Origin: Sphingomonas sp. NFR04
Lineage (GTDB): Bacteria > Pseudomonadota > Alphaproteobacteria > Sphingomonadales > Sphingomonadaceae
DNA length: 64,000 nt
Assembly (NCBI RefSeq): GCF_900114095.1
Contig: NZ_FORV01000001.1
Span: 1,116,001 to 1,180,000 of the forward strand
Direction: 5' to 3'
The position numbers and the translations under genes were made by a program. Position 1 is the first letter of the stretch; each line of letters opens with the position of its first letter. Below the pieces are notes generated by a model that was not told where the DNA came from, ran no database searches, and saw nothing but the letters and a program-made list of their open reading frames with translations. Of the stretch, positions 7,244 to 16,472 are shown piece after piece.

Positions 7244-10060
7244 GGGTTTGATCCCGTAGCGGGCGAACTGCTCGTCGATCCGCGGCTCGATCATCCGCGC
7301 GGCGGCGAGATAGGCATCGGCATCCTTGGCCTTGGTCCGCTTGCCGATCACCCCGCGCATGTAGAGGCTGGCTGCCTGTTCAGGCTCGGACTGGAGCGCC
7401 GCGTCGAGATCGGTCTGCGCCGCGTCGAGCTTGCCCATGCGGAAATAGACCATGGCCCGGCTGTCGAGCACCGATGCCGAGCTGCTGCTCAGCTCCACGC
7501 CGCTGGTGCAATCCTGCAGCGCCTGCGGAATCGCGACATTGTGCGTCGCGCGTATCCAGCAGCGGCTGTTGAGCAGTGCGGCGTTGCGCGGGGCGGCCGC
7601 AATCGCTTCATCGAGCACGGCAACGGCATCGTCGACCTTCCCCGCCTCGGCCAGCAGGTCGGCCAGCTGCATCTGCCAGCCCAGCTTCTTCTCGCCGCCC
7701 TGGTCGATCCGCGCCTCGATCAGCGCGCGCGCCTCGTCCAGCTGTCCCTTGTCGCGCTTGAGGGTGGCGGAAAAGGCGGTGGCGCTCGCCGAATCGGGCT
7801 CCAGCTCCAGCGCTGCCTGCACGTCCGCTAGCGCCTTGTCGTCCTGGTGCAGCGCGTAATAGGCCTGGGCACGGCGCACCAGGGTGTCCGCCGTGGGGGC
7901 GAGTTCGATCGCCTTGCTGAGGTCGGCGATCGCGCCCTCGCGCTCGTAGAGCGTCTCGTAGAACCAGGCGCGGTTGGTGTAATTGTCGGGATCGTCGGGC
8001 GTGGCGGCGATCGCCTTGGCATAGGCCTCGAAGATCGGCTTGAGCCGGATGCCCTGCTTTGCGGCGCTGACCGCTGCCCAGCGCGGCGGGAGGTCGGCAG
8101 GGGCCACCAGCCGCAGCGGGTTGGCCTTGACCCGCGCCACCTCGGCGCGTGCCGCCGGGATCTGTGCGGCGGGGACTTCCTCCAGCCCGGTGGTGGTGCG
8201 GTCCTGCAGCGACAGCCAGCCGTCGGCCAGCGTCACCTTGCGCGCCAGCTGCATCCCCGCCACGGCAGCGGGCAGGGTCTGCTGGCCCTCCAGCGTGAAG
8301 CCGGTGCCGCCGTTCGGCAGCTGCCAGCGGCGCTCGACCCACACGTCGCTGAGCGCGCCGCTGGTCGCCGGAATCGTCTTCCACGCGGTCCGCGCGCGGT
8401 TGGGCGCGAAGTTCAGCGACGCCGCCGTGGTGTCCAGCGTCTGGCGGAAGCGAGCGCGATCATAGTTCCAGTCCTGATAGGCGACGCCCGCCGCGCTCAC
8501 CGTCACGGTGCCGCCGGTGGCGTCGTCCTCCATCTTCTGGTCGTAGCTGCTGTGATTGCCGATCACCGCGCTGATCTGCGGATCGAGGAAGGCGGTCAGC
8601 TTCTCCTTGTCGATCTGCGAGCGGGCGCCGCGCAGCGCTTCCGCCATCGCGCCGCTATAGACGATCTTGATGGTGTAGAGCTGGGGGAACTCGATGCCCG
8701 CCGTAGCGTCGAGCGTCACCGACACCTGCTGCGCCGGTCGCGCGGGCGGCCGCATCGGCATCGCCTCCAGCCCGGCCCCGGCGGCACGGATCGGCAGCGC
8801 GGTCTTGAACGGCGGCACGTCGTCGAGATCCTCGGCGCGCGAGCCGCCCTGGGTGCCGTCCAGCCACAAGGTCTTTCCGGCGATGGTGGCGCGGACGATC
8901 ACATGGTCGAACGCACCCGGCGAAGGCAGTCGCGATTCGACGAGGTCGCCCAGCCCGCTGCTGACCAGCGCCGGCTCGGCCTCGATCTCGAGCGCACGGA
9001 GCAGCGACACCAGCAGCAGCGTCTTGGCCTTGCAGTCGCCATAGCGCAGCGACCAGGTGTCGGCCGGGGTCTGGGGCCGGTAATTGCCATTGTCCATGCC
9101 GCGGAACAGGTAGCGGACCTGGTCCTGCACCAGCCGCAGCGCCAGCGCCGCCCGGGTGCGCGGGTCCGTGCTCGCGGCGGCGATCCGCGCGACTTCGGCC
9201 GCGAGCGGGCTGCCCGCCGGGATCGCCCCCTCGCTGCGATAATAGGGCGCCATGCCGCGCGAGATCGCCGCCCAGTCGGAATAGCTGCTCAGCTCGAGCA
9301 TCGGCAGCGGTTTGTAGCGTGCGGGCGCGTCGTCGGGCAGCTCGGCGGGCTTGGCCGCGGGCAGCGGCAGCGTGAGCTCGCGATATCCGCCGGCGATCAG
9401 CTTGGCTTCCGCCTTGCTGCGCTCGGCCGATCCGACCACGCCGCCCGAATAGTCGCGCCACGCCAGCGGCACGCCGTCCTTCCACAGCACGCGCGCGCGA
9501 CCGAAACCGAGCTTGGTCGGCGCCGGCACCATCGGGACGACGCTCATCATCTCCTTGCCGAGCACCGGGTCCTTGCGGGTGACCGAAAAGGCGACGTCGA
9601 TCACGTCGCCGACGCGCAGCCCCTCCAGCGCGACGGTGGCGGTGAGCATGCCGTCGAGCGACGCCTGCTCCAGCTTCTGCTCGCGCTGGAGCACGGTGAA
9701 GCGGGTGCCCTTGGCGAGCAGGTCCACCCGCTCGCCCTTGCGCAGGATCTGCAGCTTGTGGACGATCAGGTCGCCCTTGGCGGGATCCCATTGCAGCGGC
9801 AGCGTGCCGCTCTGGGTGAGCATCTGCGGCGAGGCGATGCGGATCGCGCTCTCGAAATAGATCGCGACCTGGCCGTCCTCCAGCCGCTGCTGCTGGTCGA
9901 AGATCTGCAGGACGGGCGCGGAATCGTCGAGCTTGGCGGTGTCCACCGCCGGCGCTGGCAGCACCCAGGCGGGCGCCGGCTGGTAGAGCGGCTTGTCCCC
10001 GGCATGCGCCACCCCGGCCGTGGACAACAACACGGCCACCAACATTCGACGCCCCGACAT
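7241..10060 (-). CDS. Exported DUF3857 / transglutaminase-like / TPR protein
   Basis: A 939-residue exported protein. Residues 1-20 are a signal peptide (LVAVLLSTAGVAHA). A DUF3857 beta domain follows (about 50-260), then a transglutaminase-like core (about 280-410) with the cysteine in WSLRYGDCKAK (about 343), the His in AFDHVIV (about 388) and the Asp in LWLDGTQ (about 401). A long beta region and a C-terminal array of TPR helices (about 650-939) complete it. The Cys-His-Asp triad looks intact, so it may cleave or cross-link peptides in the periplasm. I chose the ATG at 10060 because a strong ribosome site (GGGGGAG) precedes it and it begins the signal peptide. It stands alone. Confidence 0.8.
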   Translation of the reverse strand: MSGRRMLVAVLLSTAGVAHAGDKPLYQPAPAWVLPAPAVDTAKLDDSAPVLQIFDQQQRLEDGQVAIYFESAIRIASPQMLTQSGTLPLQWDPAKGDLIVHKLQILRKGERVDLLAKGTRFTVLQREQKLEQASLDGMLTATVALEGLRVGDVIDVAFSVTRKDPVLGKEMMSVVPMVPAPTKLGFGRARVLWKDGVPLAWRDYSGGVVGSAERSKAEAKLIAGGYRELTLPLPAAKPAELPDDAPARYKPLPMLELSSYSDWAAISRGMAPYYRSEGAIPAGSPLAAEVARIAAASTDPRTRAALALRLVQDQVRYLFRGMDNGNYRPQTPADTWSLRYGDCKAKTLLLVSLLRALEIEAEPALVSSGLGDLVESRLPSPGAFDHVIVRATIAGKTLWLDGTQGGSRAEDLDDVPPFKTALPIRAAGAGLEAMPMRPPARPAQQVSVTLDATAGIEFPQLYTIKIVYSGAMAEALRGARSQIDKEKLTAFLDPQISAVIGNHSSYDQKMEDDATGGTVTVSAAGVAYQDWNYDRARFRQTLDTTAASLNFAPNRARTAWKTIPATSGALSDVWVERRWQLPNGGTGFTLEGQQTLPAAVAGMQLARKVTLADGWLSLQDRTTTGLEEVPAAQIPAARAEVARVKANPLRLVAPADLPPRWAAVSAAKQGIRLKPIFEAYAKAIAATPDDPDNYTNRAWFYETLYEREGAIADLSKAIELAPTADTLVRRAQAYYALHQDDKALADVQAALELEPDSASATAFSATLKRDKGQLDEARALIEARIDQGGEKKLGWQMQLADLLAEAGKVDDAVAVLDEAIAAAPRNAALLNSRCWIRATHNVAIPQALQDCTSGVELSSSSASVLDSRAMVYFRMGKLDAAQTDLDAALQSEPEQAASLYMRGVIGKRTKAKDADAYLAAARMIEPRIDEQFARYGIKP

Positions 10061-10144
10061 GCAACTCCCCCTCAAATCGAGGGGAGACAGTAGCGGATGC
10101 GGAACGTCGCTCAAGTGCCCTTTACGAGCGACGAACCGTGGCGC

Positions 10145-12067
10145 CTAGCGGCTGTGGTAGAAGTCGTACACCTGCTGCGCCACGCCCGCCGAGACCCCCG
10201 GCGCCTTCTGCAGGTCCTCCAGGCTGGCGTTGCGCACCGCGCGCGCCGTGCCGAAGTGCATCAGCAGCGCCTTCTTCCGCGCCGGGCCGATACCGGGCAC
10301 CTCGTCGAGCGGGCTGGCGCCGATCGCCTTGGCGCGCTTGTCGCGGTGCGCGCCGATGACGAAGCGGTGGACCTCGTCGCGCAGCCGCTGCAGGTAGAAG
10401 AGCAAAGGCGCGTTGACCGGCAGCATCCGCTCGCTGCCGTCCATCAGGTGGAAGACTTCGCGCCCGTCGCGGCCATGGTGCGGGCCCTTGGCGACACCGA
10501 CCATGCAGACATCCTCGATGCCCATTTCCTCCAGCACCGCCTTGGCGGCATTGAGCTGGCCCTTGCCGCCGTCGAGCAGCACCAGGTCCGGCCAGTCGCC
10601 CTGGCTGCGATCGGGATCCTCGTCCTGCGCGCGGGCGAAGCGGCGGCTCAGCACCTCGCGCATCATCCCGTAATCGTCGCCGGCGATCGTCTCGGGGCGC
10701 TTGATGTTGAACTTGCGATACTGGCTCTTGCGGAAGCCTTCGGGCCCCGCGACGATCATCGCGCCGACCGCATTGGTGCCCTGGATATGGCTGTTGTCGT
10801 AGACCTCTATGCGATTGGGCGGCTCCGGCAAATCGAACAGGTCGGCCATCTCGCGGAGCAGCTTGGCCTGGGTGGTGCTTTCCGCCAGGCGGCGGTCGAG
10901 CGCCTCCTCGGCGTTGCGCTTGGCCTGGTCGAGCAGGCGGCGTCGGGTGCCGCGCTGGGGGACCGACAACGCCACCTTGTGCCCGGCGCGCTCGCTCATG
11001 GCTTCCGCAAGCAGCTCGGCCTCGGGCAGCTCGCGATCGACGAACACGTTCCGCGCGGGCGGCACCTCCTCGTAGAACTGCATCAGGAAGGCGGCGAGCA
11101 CCTCGTCCTCGGGCACGTCCTGGGTGTGGCTGGGGAAGAAGCTGCGATGGCCCCAATTCTGGCCGCCGCGGATGAAGAAGGCCTCGATGCCGATCACGCC
11201 GGACTTGGCCGCCTGCGCGAAGATGTCGGCATCGCCCACACCCTCGGCGTTGATCGCCTGGCTGCCCTGGATGAAGGTGAGCGCCTTCAGCCGGTCGCGC
11301 AGGATCGCGGCCAGCTCGAAGTCGAGATTCTCGGCGGCGGCCTGCATCTGCTCGCCCAGCTTGGCCTGGACCTTGGTCGAGCGGCCCTGGAGGAAGTCGC
11401 GCGCATCGTTGACCAGCTCGGCATAGCCGTCCTGGTCGATCCGCCCGACGCAGGGCGCCGAGCAGCGGCGGATCTGGTAGAGCAGGCACGGCCGATCGCG
11501 GCTGGCGAAGAAGCCGTCGGTGCAGCTGCGCAGCAGGAACAGCTTCTGCAGCGCATTGAGCGTCTTGCGCACCTGCCCGGCGCCGGCGAAGGGTCCGAAA
11601 TAATCGCCCTTGGCGCGCCGCGCGCCGCGATGGAGCTGGACGCGCGCGAAGTCATGGTCCTGCCGCAGCAGGATGAACGGGAACGACTTGTCGTCGCGCA
11701 GCAGCACATTGTAGGGCGGCCGGTAGCGCTTGATCAGCTGCGCCTCGAGCAGCAGCGCCTCGGCCTCGTTGTTGGTGGTGACGATCGTCATCGAGCGGGT
11801 CTGCGCGACCATGCGCTGCAGCCGCTTCGACAGGCGGTTGACCTGGGTATAATTGGTCACCCGGTTCTTCAGCGCGCGCGCCTTGCCGACGTACAGCACA
11901 TCGCCGCGGGCATCCTGCATCCGGTAGACGCCGGGGCGGATCGGCAATGTCTGCAGCACGTTGCGGATCGCGGCGACGCCGGCCTCCAGGTCGGGCGTCT
12001 CGGCGCCGCGAACCGCGAAGGTGGCCTTTTCCTCGTTGAATCGATCGGGGGAATTGGGGTCGTTCAT
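10145..12067 (-). CDS. uvrC: Excinuclease ABC subunit C
   Basis: Makes both incisions around bulky DNA lesions together with UvrA and UvrB. All family parts are present in 640 residues: a GIY-YIG endonuclease domain (GVY at 46-48, YVG at 59-61), a cysteine motif (CSAPCVGRI), a UVR helical hairpin that binds UvrB (about 236-262), the C-terminal RNase H-like nuclease domain (EVYDNSHIQG, LVLLDGGKGQL) and two helix-hairpin-helix motifs at the end (EVPGIGPARKKALL, KAPGVSAGVAQ). It has an extra ~30-residue N-terminal stretch before the GIY-YIG domain. It lies downstream of the autotransporter on the same strand, but a terminator separates them. Confidence 0.98.
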   Translation of the reverse strand: MNDPNSPDRFNEEKATFAVRGAETPDLEAGVAAIRNVLQTLPIRPGVYRMQDARGDVLYVGKARALKNRVTNYTQVNRLSKRLQRMVAQTRSMTIVTTNNEAEALLLEAQLIKRYRPPYNVLLRDDKSFPFILLRQDHDFARVQLHRGARRAKGDYFGPFAGAGQVRKTLNALQKLFLLRSCTDGFFASRDRPCLLYQIRRCSAPCVGRIDQDGYAELVNDARDFLQGRSTKVQAKLGEQMQAAAENLDFELAAILRDRLKALTFIQGSQAINAEGVGDADIFAQAAKSGVIGIEAFFIRGGQNWGHRSFFPSHTQDVPEDEVLAAFLMQFYEEVPPARNVFVDRELPEAELLAEAMSERAGHKVALSVPQRGTRRRLLDQAKRNAEEALDRRLAESTTQAKLLREMADLFDLPEPPNRIEVYDNSHIQGTNAVGAMIVAGPEGFRKSQYRKFNIKRPETIAGDDYGMMREVLSRRFARAQDEDPDRSQGDWPDLVLLDGGKGQLNAAKAVLEEMGIEDVCMVGVAKGPHHGRDGREVFHLMDGSERMLPVNAPLLFYLQRLRDEVHRFVIGAHRDKRAKAIGASPLDEVPGIGPARKKALLMHFGTARAVRNASLEDLQKAPGVSAGVAQQVYDFYHSR

Positions 12068-12120
12068 TGCCGCCGATGTAGGGGCGGCGGGCGCGGATTG
12101 CCACGCGCACGAACAGGAAA

Positions 12121-12153
12121 GGAAAAGGGCCGGCGCGTCCCCCGCACCGGCCC
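12121..12153 (-). terminator. Rho-independent terminator of the autotransporter gene
   Basis: On the minus strand an 11-bp stem (GGGCCGG-T-GCG with CGC-G-CCGGCCC, one U.G wobble) closes a GGGGA loop and is followed by TTTTCCTTTCC. It begins about 20 bases after the autotransporter stop codon and lies upstream of uvrC, so it separates the two transcripts. Confidence 0.75.
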
Positions 12154-12175
12154 CTCCCCCTCAACCGCTTGGCGC

Positions 12176-15100
12176 TCAGAAGCGCAGGCTGATCGCCGCG
12201 TTGCCCGAATGCGCATCGGCATGGCCGAGGCCGGTATAGCGGTAGCGCAGGTCCACCGAGACGCCGCCGGTCAGGTTGGCGCTCAGTCCCGCTTCGGCGC
12301 GGAGCTGGGTGTCGCCGACCGAGACCGAGCGGGTGTCGATCCGCGCGCCGACCAGCCGTGCCTGCAGCGCCGTGCGGTTGTCGCCCAGCTGCTGCACCGC
12401 CATCGCCGAGACGAACGGACGGACCATGCTGCCCACCGCACCATCGACGCGGACGCCGGCGCGGCCGGTCCAGCCGGTGCGGCCTTCGCCGTCGAAGCGC
12501 AGTGCCGCGCTGCCGCCGGTCTCGCCGAACGCATCGCGCTCGACGCGGTCATAGGCGATGCCCGCAACGGGGGTGACGCCCAGCGCGCCCAGGTCGAAGC
12601 GGTGGCCCGCCTCGATGTCCGCACCGAAGGAGAAGCCCTTGCCGTCGCCCTTCAGCGCCTCGACGCCGCCGCCCAGCTGCACGTTGCGGCGGACGGTATA
12701 GTCGTCGACGTTGAAGTCGATCACGCCGGTCACATAGTCAGCGCCCTTGTTCCACACGCCGTAGAGCGCGCCGCCATAGCCCTTGACCTTGGCGGTGCCG
12801 AGCGCGGTGGCGCGGGTGTCGACATCCTTGTAGCTGGCGGCCAGGCCGAGCACGAGGGTGTTGGTCGCCTGGTGATCGACGCCGAGCGTGTAGCCATAGC
12901 TGGTGGCGCGATAGCCGTTGCCGGTCGCATCACCGTCCACGTCGATCCGCTGGGCGTTGAACGCGCCCCACAGGCCGGACTTGCGGGCGCCCTCGCCTGC
13001 CACCGCGCCGCGGCTGCGGACGCGCTGGACCATCGTGTCGCGCAGCGCCTGGTTGGCCTGGAACTGCGCCTCGATGGCATCGGCATGCAGGCCGCCGGCA
13101 AGCTGCTGGAAGCTGGTGCCGATCGCACCGCCCGGAAGCGTGGCGAGATTGGCGAACAGCGCCCCCGTGGTCCCTGCGGTGCGCACGCCGGCCGCCGGGC
13201 GCACTGCGTCGAGCGCGGTCGCTGCGGCGACGGCGTTCGAGCCCGCGCCGGTGGCGAGATAGCGGGCATAGCTGTCCGGCGTCACCGCCAGCAGGATCGC
13301 CTTGCTGCCATAGAGCACGTCGAAGCGGGTGTTGGCGGCAAGCCCTGCGCTCGGCTGGGTCAGCGCGGCGAAGCTGCCGGTCACGCCGCCCTCGGCAGTG
13401 ACGATCTCGAAGGTCTGGCCCACCGTCGGCGTGAAGCTGTTGGTGGCATCGCCGGTGATGCCGCGCAGCTTGGGCGCCAGCGTGCCGGCGGCGGTGTAGA
13501 CGCTCGTCGCGCCGGTTAGGACCAGCGTGTCGTAGTGGCCGGCACCCACGCCTGCGGTGGTGCCATCCACGTCGATCGAGAGCGTGCTGCCCGCGCCCTG
13601 GGTCACGCTGCCCGCGACGACCAGGCGACCCGGCGAGTTGCCCGGTGCCAGCGTGCCCGCAACCTCCATGCTGCCCTGCACGGTGCCGTTGCCGCGCGCG
13701 GTACCCGCGGCGTCGACGAACACATTGCCGGCGAAGGTCGAATCGAAGCTCATCGTGCCCTGCTCGACGCAGGCGCCGATCGCGTTGGCCGCGTCGGATG
13801 CCAGCACCAGCGTGCCGCTGCCCTGCTTGATCAGGCAGTTGCCGCCCATGCTGCCGCCAGTGAGGCGCACCGTGCTCGCGCCGGTATCGATCACGCCGCC
13901 GCCGTCGCCGACCAGCACCGCCTGGGTGATGGTGAGGTTCGAGCCCGCCGCCAGCGTGCTGGCGTTCTGCAGGCGGATCGCGCCGCCGTCGCTGCCGATC
14001 GCCGCCTGGTCGGCCGCGATCACCTTGCCCTGGGTGACGTCGAGCGTCAGACGCTGTGCCGTGCCCGCCAAAGTGAGCGTACCCGCGCCCGACTTCACCA
14101 CCGAACCGGTGCCGGCAAGCGTGCCGGCGAAGGTGCCGGCATTCGCCTGGGCGAATTCGACGGTGGCGTTGTTGACGATCGTGCCCTGGAGCGAGCCGGT
14201 GTCGCCGACCAGCTTGCCTTCCGCAACGGTGGTGCCGCCGGAATAGCTGTTGGTACCGGTGAGGGTGAGCGTGCCCGTGCCGGTCTTGGTGATCCCGCCC
14301 TCGCCCGAGATGACGCCCGACAGCGTCGCATTGGCGCTGGTCGTGTCGATCGTCCCGCCCGACGTTTCGACGGTGAGGTCGTTGCCGAGCGCCTGGTCGG
14401 CCTCGAAGGTGATCTTGCCGCCGGAGAGCACCGGGTTGAAATTGCCCACCGCCACGTCGCCCGCGGTCACATCGGTCGCGATGTTGCCGCGGCCGCCGCC
14501 GGCATCGGCGATCGCCTTGCTGATGTCGGTACCGAAGATGTACGAATAGTCGATCACCGCCGACGCGCCGGTCAGCAGCGACCCCAGGTTGAAGCCCAGA
14601 CCGATGACGTTGTCACCATTCCCGACGTCGGTACCCGCCAGATAGGTTGCGGTGTCCATCTCCCAGCGGGTGACCGCCGAGTTGTGGGCGTAGCTGGAGT
14701 TGGTGAACAGGCCGATGACGTATTTGGACGCCAGCGCCTCGGCATAGACCAGGTCGTTCACGGAGACGCCGCCATTGCCGCGGAAGTTGTTCGTCGCGCT
14801 GCTGTCGCCGTCGGCGGCGCGGGCATCGGGATCGAGCGCGCGCGAGAAGGCGAGGTTGGTCAGGTCGCTCAGCGCGGTGATGGTCGTGCGGATGCCGACC
14901 TGCTGGCTGTTGTTGTTGAAATAATAGTCGTTGGTGATCGTGAAATAGCTGCCGTAGGTGCCGGACCACACCGCCCGCTGGTCATAGGTGCTGCCGCCAT
15001 AGGCGACGCCGCTGTAGTTGGTCAGCGAGCCGACGACGTTGGAGGTGCCGCGATTGTTGTTGATCGCCGCCGCCATGCCGTCTGCCGTCACGACGAAGCC

Positions 15101-15415
15101 CTCATAGGGCGTGCCCGGCGTCAGATAGTCATAGGCCGGATTGAAGGTGCCGCTGCCGGTGCCGTCGTACAGGATGCCCGGAGAGGTGTTGCCGTCATAG
15201 CCCAGGGACCCGATGGTGCCGTTGATGCCGACCTTTATATAACTGCCCGCGAGAATATCCGACTGTGCATGCGCCGCGAGCGGCGCGATCAGTCCGAGCG
15301 CGGCGGCCGCGACCGGCAGCCCCAGCATGGTCGATGCTGCCAGCATGCCGCGGACACGACGAACCTTCTGCGCGACGACGCCCTGCGCCCGCGCACCTTC
15401 AACAAACTTCTGCAT
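12176..15415 (-). CDS. Type V autotransporter with an unassigned N-terminal passenger domain
   Basis: A 1079-residue surface protein. It has an extended signal peptide of about 50 residues (cleavage near AAHA-QS). Next comes an Asn/Gly/Tyr-rich domain (about 51-300) of no recognised family, then beta-helix sequence with passenger-associated repeats (TKTGTGTLTLTG near 377, VKSGAGTLTLAG near 440, IKQGSGTLVLAS near 529). A linker with APGNSPG (about 590) and a C-terminal outer-membrane beta-barrel (about 812-1079) ending in Phe follow. The passenger has two cysteines only, Cys527 and Cys549, which is unusual for autotransporters. It stands alone with a terminator. The function (adhesion, enzyme or other) cannot be read. 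Confidence 0.88.
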   Translation of the reverse strand: MQKFVEGARAQGVVAQKVRRVRGMLAASTMLGLPVAAAALGLIAPLAAHAQSDILAGSYIKVGINGTIGSLGYDGNTSPGILYDGTGSGTFNPAYDYLTPGTPYEGFVVTADGMAAAINNNRGTSNVVGSLTNYSGVAYGGSTYDQRAVWSGTYGSYFTITNDYYFNNNSQQVGIRTTITALSDLTNLAFSRALDPDARAADGDSSATNNFRGNGGVSVNDLVYAEALASKYVIGLFTNSSYAHNSAVTRWEMDTATYLAGTDVGNGDNVIGLGFNLGSLLTGASAVIDYSYIFGTDISKAIADAGGGRGNIATDVTAGDVAVGNFNPVLSGGKITFEADQALGNDLTVETSGGTIDTTSANATLSGVISGEGGITKTGTGTLTLTGTNSYSGGTTVAEGKLVGDTGSLQGTIVNNATVEFAQANAGTFAGTLAGTGSVVKSGAGTLTLAGTAQRLTLDVTQGKVIAADQAAIGSDGGAIRLQNASTLAAGSNLTITQAVLVGDGGGVIDTGASTVRLTGGSMGGNCLIKQGSGTLVLASDAANAIGACVEQGTMSFDSTFAGNVFVDAAGTARGNGTVQGSMEVAGTLAPGNSPGRLVVAGSVTQGAGSTLSIDVDGTTAGVGAGHYDTLVLTGATSVYTAAGTLAPKLRGITGDATNSFTPTVGQTFEIVTAEGGVTGSFAALTQPSAGLAANTRFDVLYGSKAILLAVTPDSYARYLATGAGSNAVAAATALDAVRPAAGVRTAGTTGALFANLATLPGGAIGTSFQQLAGGLHADAIEAQFQANQALRDTMVQRVRSRGAVAGEGARKSGLWGAFNAQRIDVDGDATGNGYRATSYGYTLGVDHQATNTLVLGLAASYKDVDTRATALGTAKVKGYGGALYGVWNKGADYVTGVIDFNVDDYTVRRNVQLGGGVEALKGDGKGFSFGADIEAGHRFDLGALGVTPVAGIAYDRVERDAFGETGGSAALRFDGEGRTGWTGRAGVRVDGAVGSMVRPFVSAMAVQQLGDNRTALQARLVGARIDTRSVSVGDTQLRAEAGLSANLTGGVSVDLRYRYTGLGHADAHSGNAAISLRF

Positions 15416-15680
15416 ATTGCCCCTAAGCTACCCTGCACGTTTCGTGCGGCCGTTCGCCAACCCTTCCACGTCTTCATAGGGCGCAACGGCTCACCCAAGC
15501 CGCGTTTGCGACATAGCGACCATAAGCGCTTGAAATTTTGTGGAATTGCCCCGACAAACCCCGCACTCTCCTTATAGGAGACTTGCGTAGGCCGCGGTCA
15601 TCGATCCGTCATTTTCACGAAACTGAGCGCTGTCGGGCATGCAGCTGGTGCAGCAACCAACCTTGGATGCCGCGACAGAT
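15416..15680. other. Intergenic region between the autotransporter and the F0 cluster
   Basis: These 265 bases are AT-richer than the genes around them and hold no convincing gene. They should contain the promoter and leader of the autotransporter (minus strand) and the end of the F0 transcript. The only structure I see is a short 5-bp hairpin TCTCC-TTATA-GGAGA at 15567-15581. Confidence 0.5.
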
Positions 15681-15884
15681 TCAGGGCGTGGCGGCTTCGT
15701 TCTCGAGACGATCGACCTCGGCCTCGATCCGCTGCATCGCCTGGTCCGCACGGACCTTCACGTCGGTGGTGCGCGTGTGATCGTCGGCCGCGTGGCGCAG
15801 CGCGACCACCGCCACAAACGCAGCGAGCGCCAGTGCCACCAGGGCACCGGCGCTCAGCCAGCGATAGGATTTATGTTCCGCCAT
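15681..15884 (-). CDS. Small single-span membrane protein at the end of the F0 operon
   Basis: A 67-residue protein with one transmembrane helix (LSAGALVALALAAFVAVVALRH, about 10-30) and a charged C-terminal helix (VRADQAMQRIEAEVDRLENE) that could form a coiled coil. I recognise no family. It starts 36 bases after the atpF stop on the same strand, so it is probably the last gene of the atpI-atpB-atpE-atpF'-atpF transcript. Its topology (short N-terminus, one helix, cytoplasmic or periplasmic coiled coil) resembles a shortened b subunit. A role in ATP-synthase assembly is only a guess from position. Confidence 0.6.
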   Translation of the reverse strand: MAEHKSYRWLSAGALVALALAAFVAVVALRHAADDHTRTTDVKVRADQAMQRIEAEVDRLENEAATP

Positions 15885-15920
15885 CGCTCGCCCTTAGCAC
15901 GGGCAGCGTGGCAGGCCAGC

Positions 15921-16472
15921 TCAGTTGAGCCGACCCAGCCCGGCAATGGCCTTGTCGACCAGCGCCTTGTCGGCCTCGGCGCCGTGCTTCTCCGCGATCA
16001 CCGCAGCCGCTGCGCTCGTTGCGGCATCGGCGGCGCGTGTGCGGATCGCCTGGATCGCGCTGCGCTCGGCGGCGGCGATCTTGTCTTCGGCCATGCGGGT
16101 GCGGCGCGCGATCAGCTCGGCCGCATCGGCCTCGGCCTTGACCTGCATCGCTGCGGCTTCGGCCTGGGCGTTGGCGATCACCGCCTTGGCATCGGCATCG
16201 CTCGACGCGGTGCGGGCCTTCGCCTCGGCCAGCATCGCCTCGGCTTCCGCGCGCAGCTTCGACGCTTCGTCGAGCTGGGTGCGGATCTTGGAAATCTGCT
16301 TGTCGAGCATGGTGCCGATCATGCTCGGCACCTTCTTCGCCAAGATGATCAGGACCACCGCCAGCATCGACAGCGCGACGAAACCCGGTGCGGTGATGCC
16401 GAACACGGCCGGCTCATGATGGAGTTCCACGGTGCCGACCTCCGCGTTCATGGAATGAGGTTGTTCAGCCAT
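15921..16472 (-). CDS. atpF: ATP synthase F0 subunit b
   Basis: Peripheral stalk subunit linking the F0 membrane sector to F1. The protein has 183 residues with an N-terminal membrane helix (GFVALSMLAVVLIILAKKV) and a long charged coiled coil rich in Ala, Glu and Lys. The sequence GTMLDKQISKIRTQLDEASKLR is typical of the alphaproteobacterial b subunit. I chose the ATG at 16472, which overlaps the b' gene by 8 bases; a TTG six bases upstream is the alternative. It is the second of two b-type genes (b' and b), the arrangement of photosynthetic and many other alphaproteobacteria, and forms a heterodimer with b'. Confidence 0.93.
   Translation of the reverse strand: MAEQPHSMNAEVGTVELHHEPAVFGITAPGFVALSMLAVVLIILAKKVPSMIGTMLDKQISKIRTQLDEASKLRAEAEAMLAEAKARTASSDADAKAVIANAQAEAAAMQVKAEADAAELIARRTRMAEDKIAAAERSAIQAIRTRAADAATSAAAAVIAEKHGAEADKALVDKAIAGLGRLN

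Noticed and set aside
7847..15577. Three long plus-strand open frames (7847-10093, 10097-13519, 13535-15577) that lie almost head to tail opposite the DUF3857 gene, uvrC and the autotransporter.
   Set aside because: They use the antisense frame with the same codon boundaries as the real genes. Stops there would need sense codons TTA, CTA or TCA, which GC-rich genes avoid. The products are Arg/His/Ala-rich, have no domains or ribosome sites, and the sense genes are certain.
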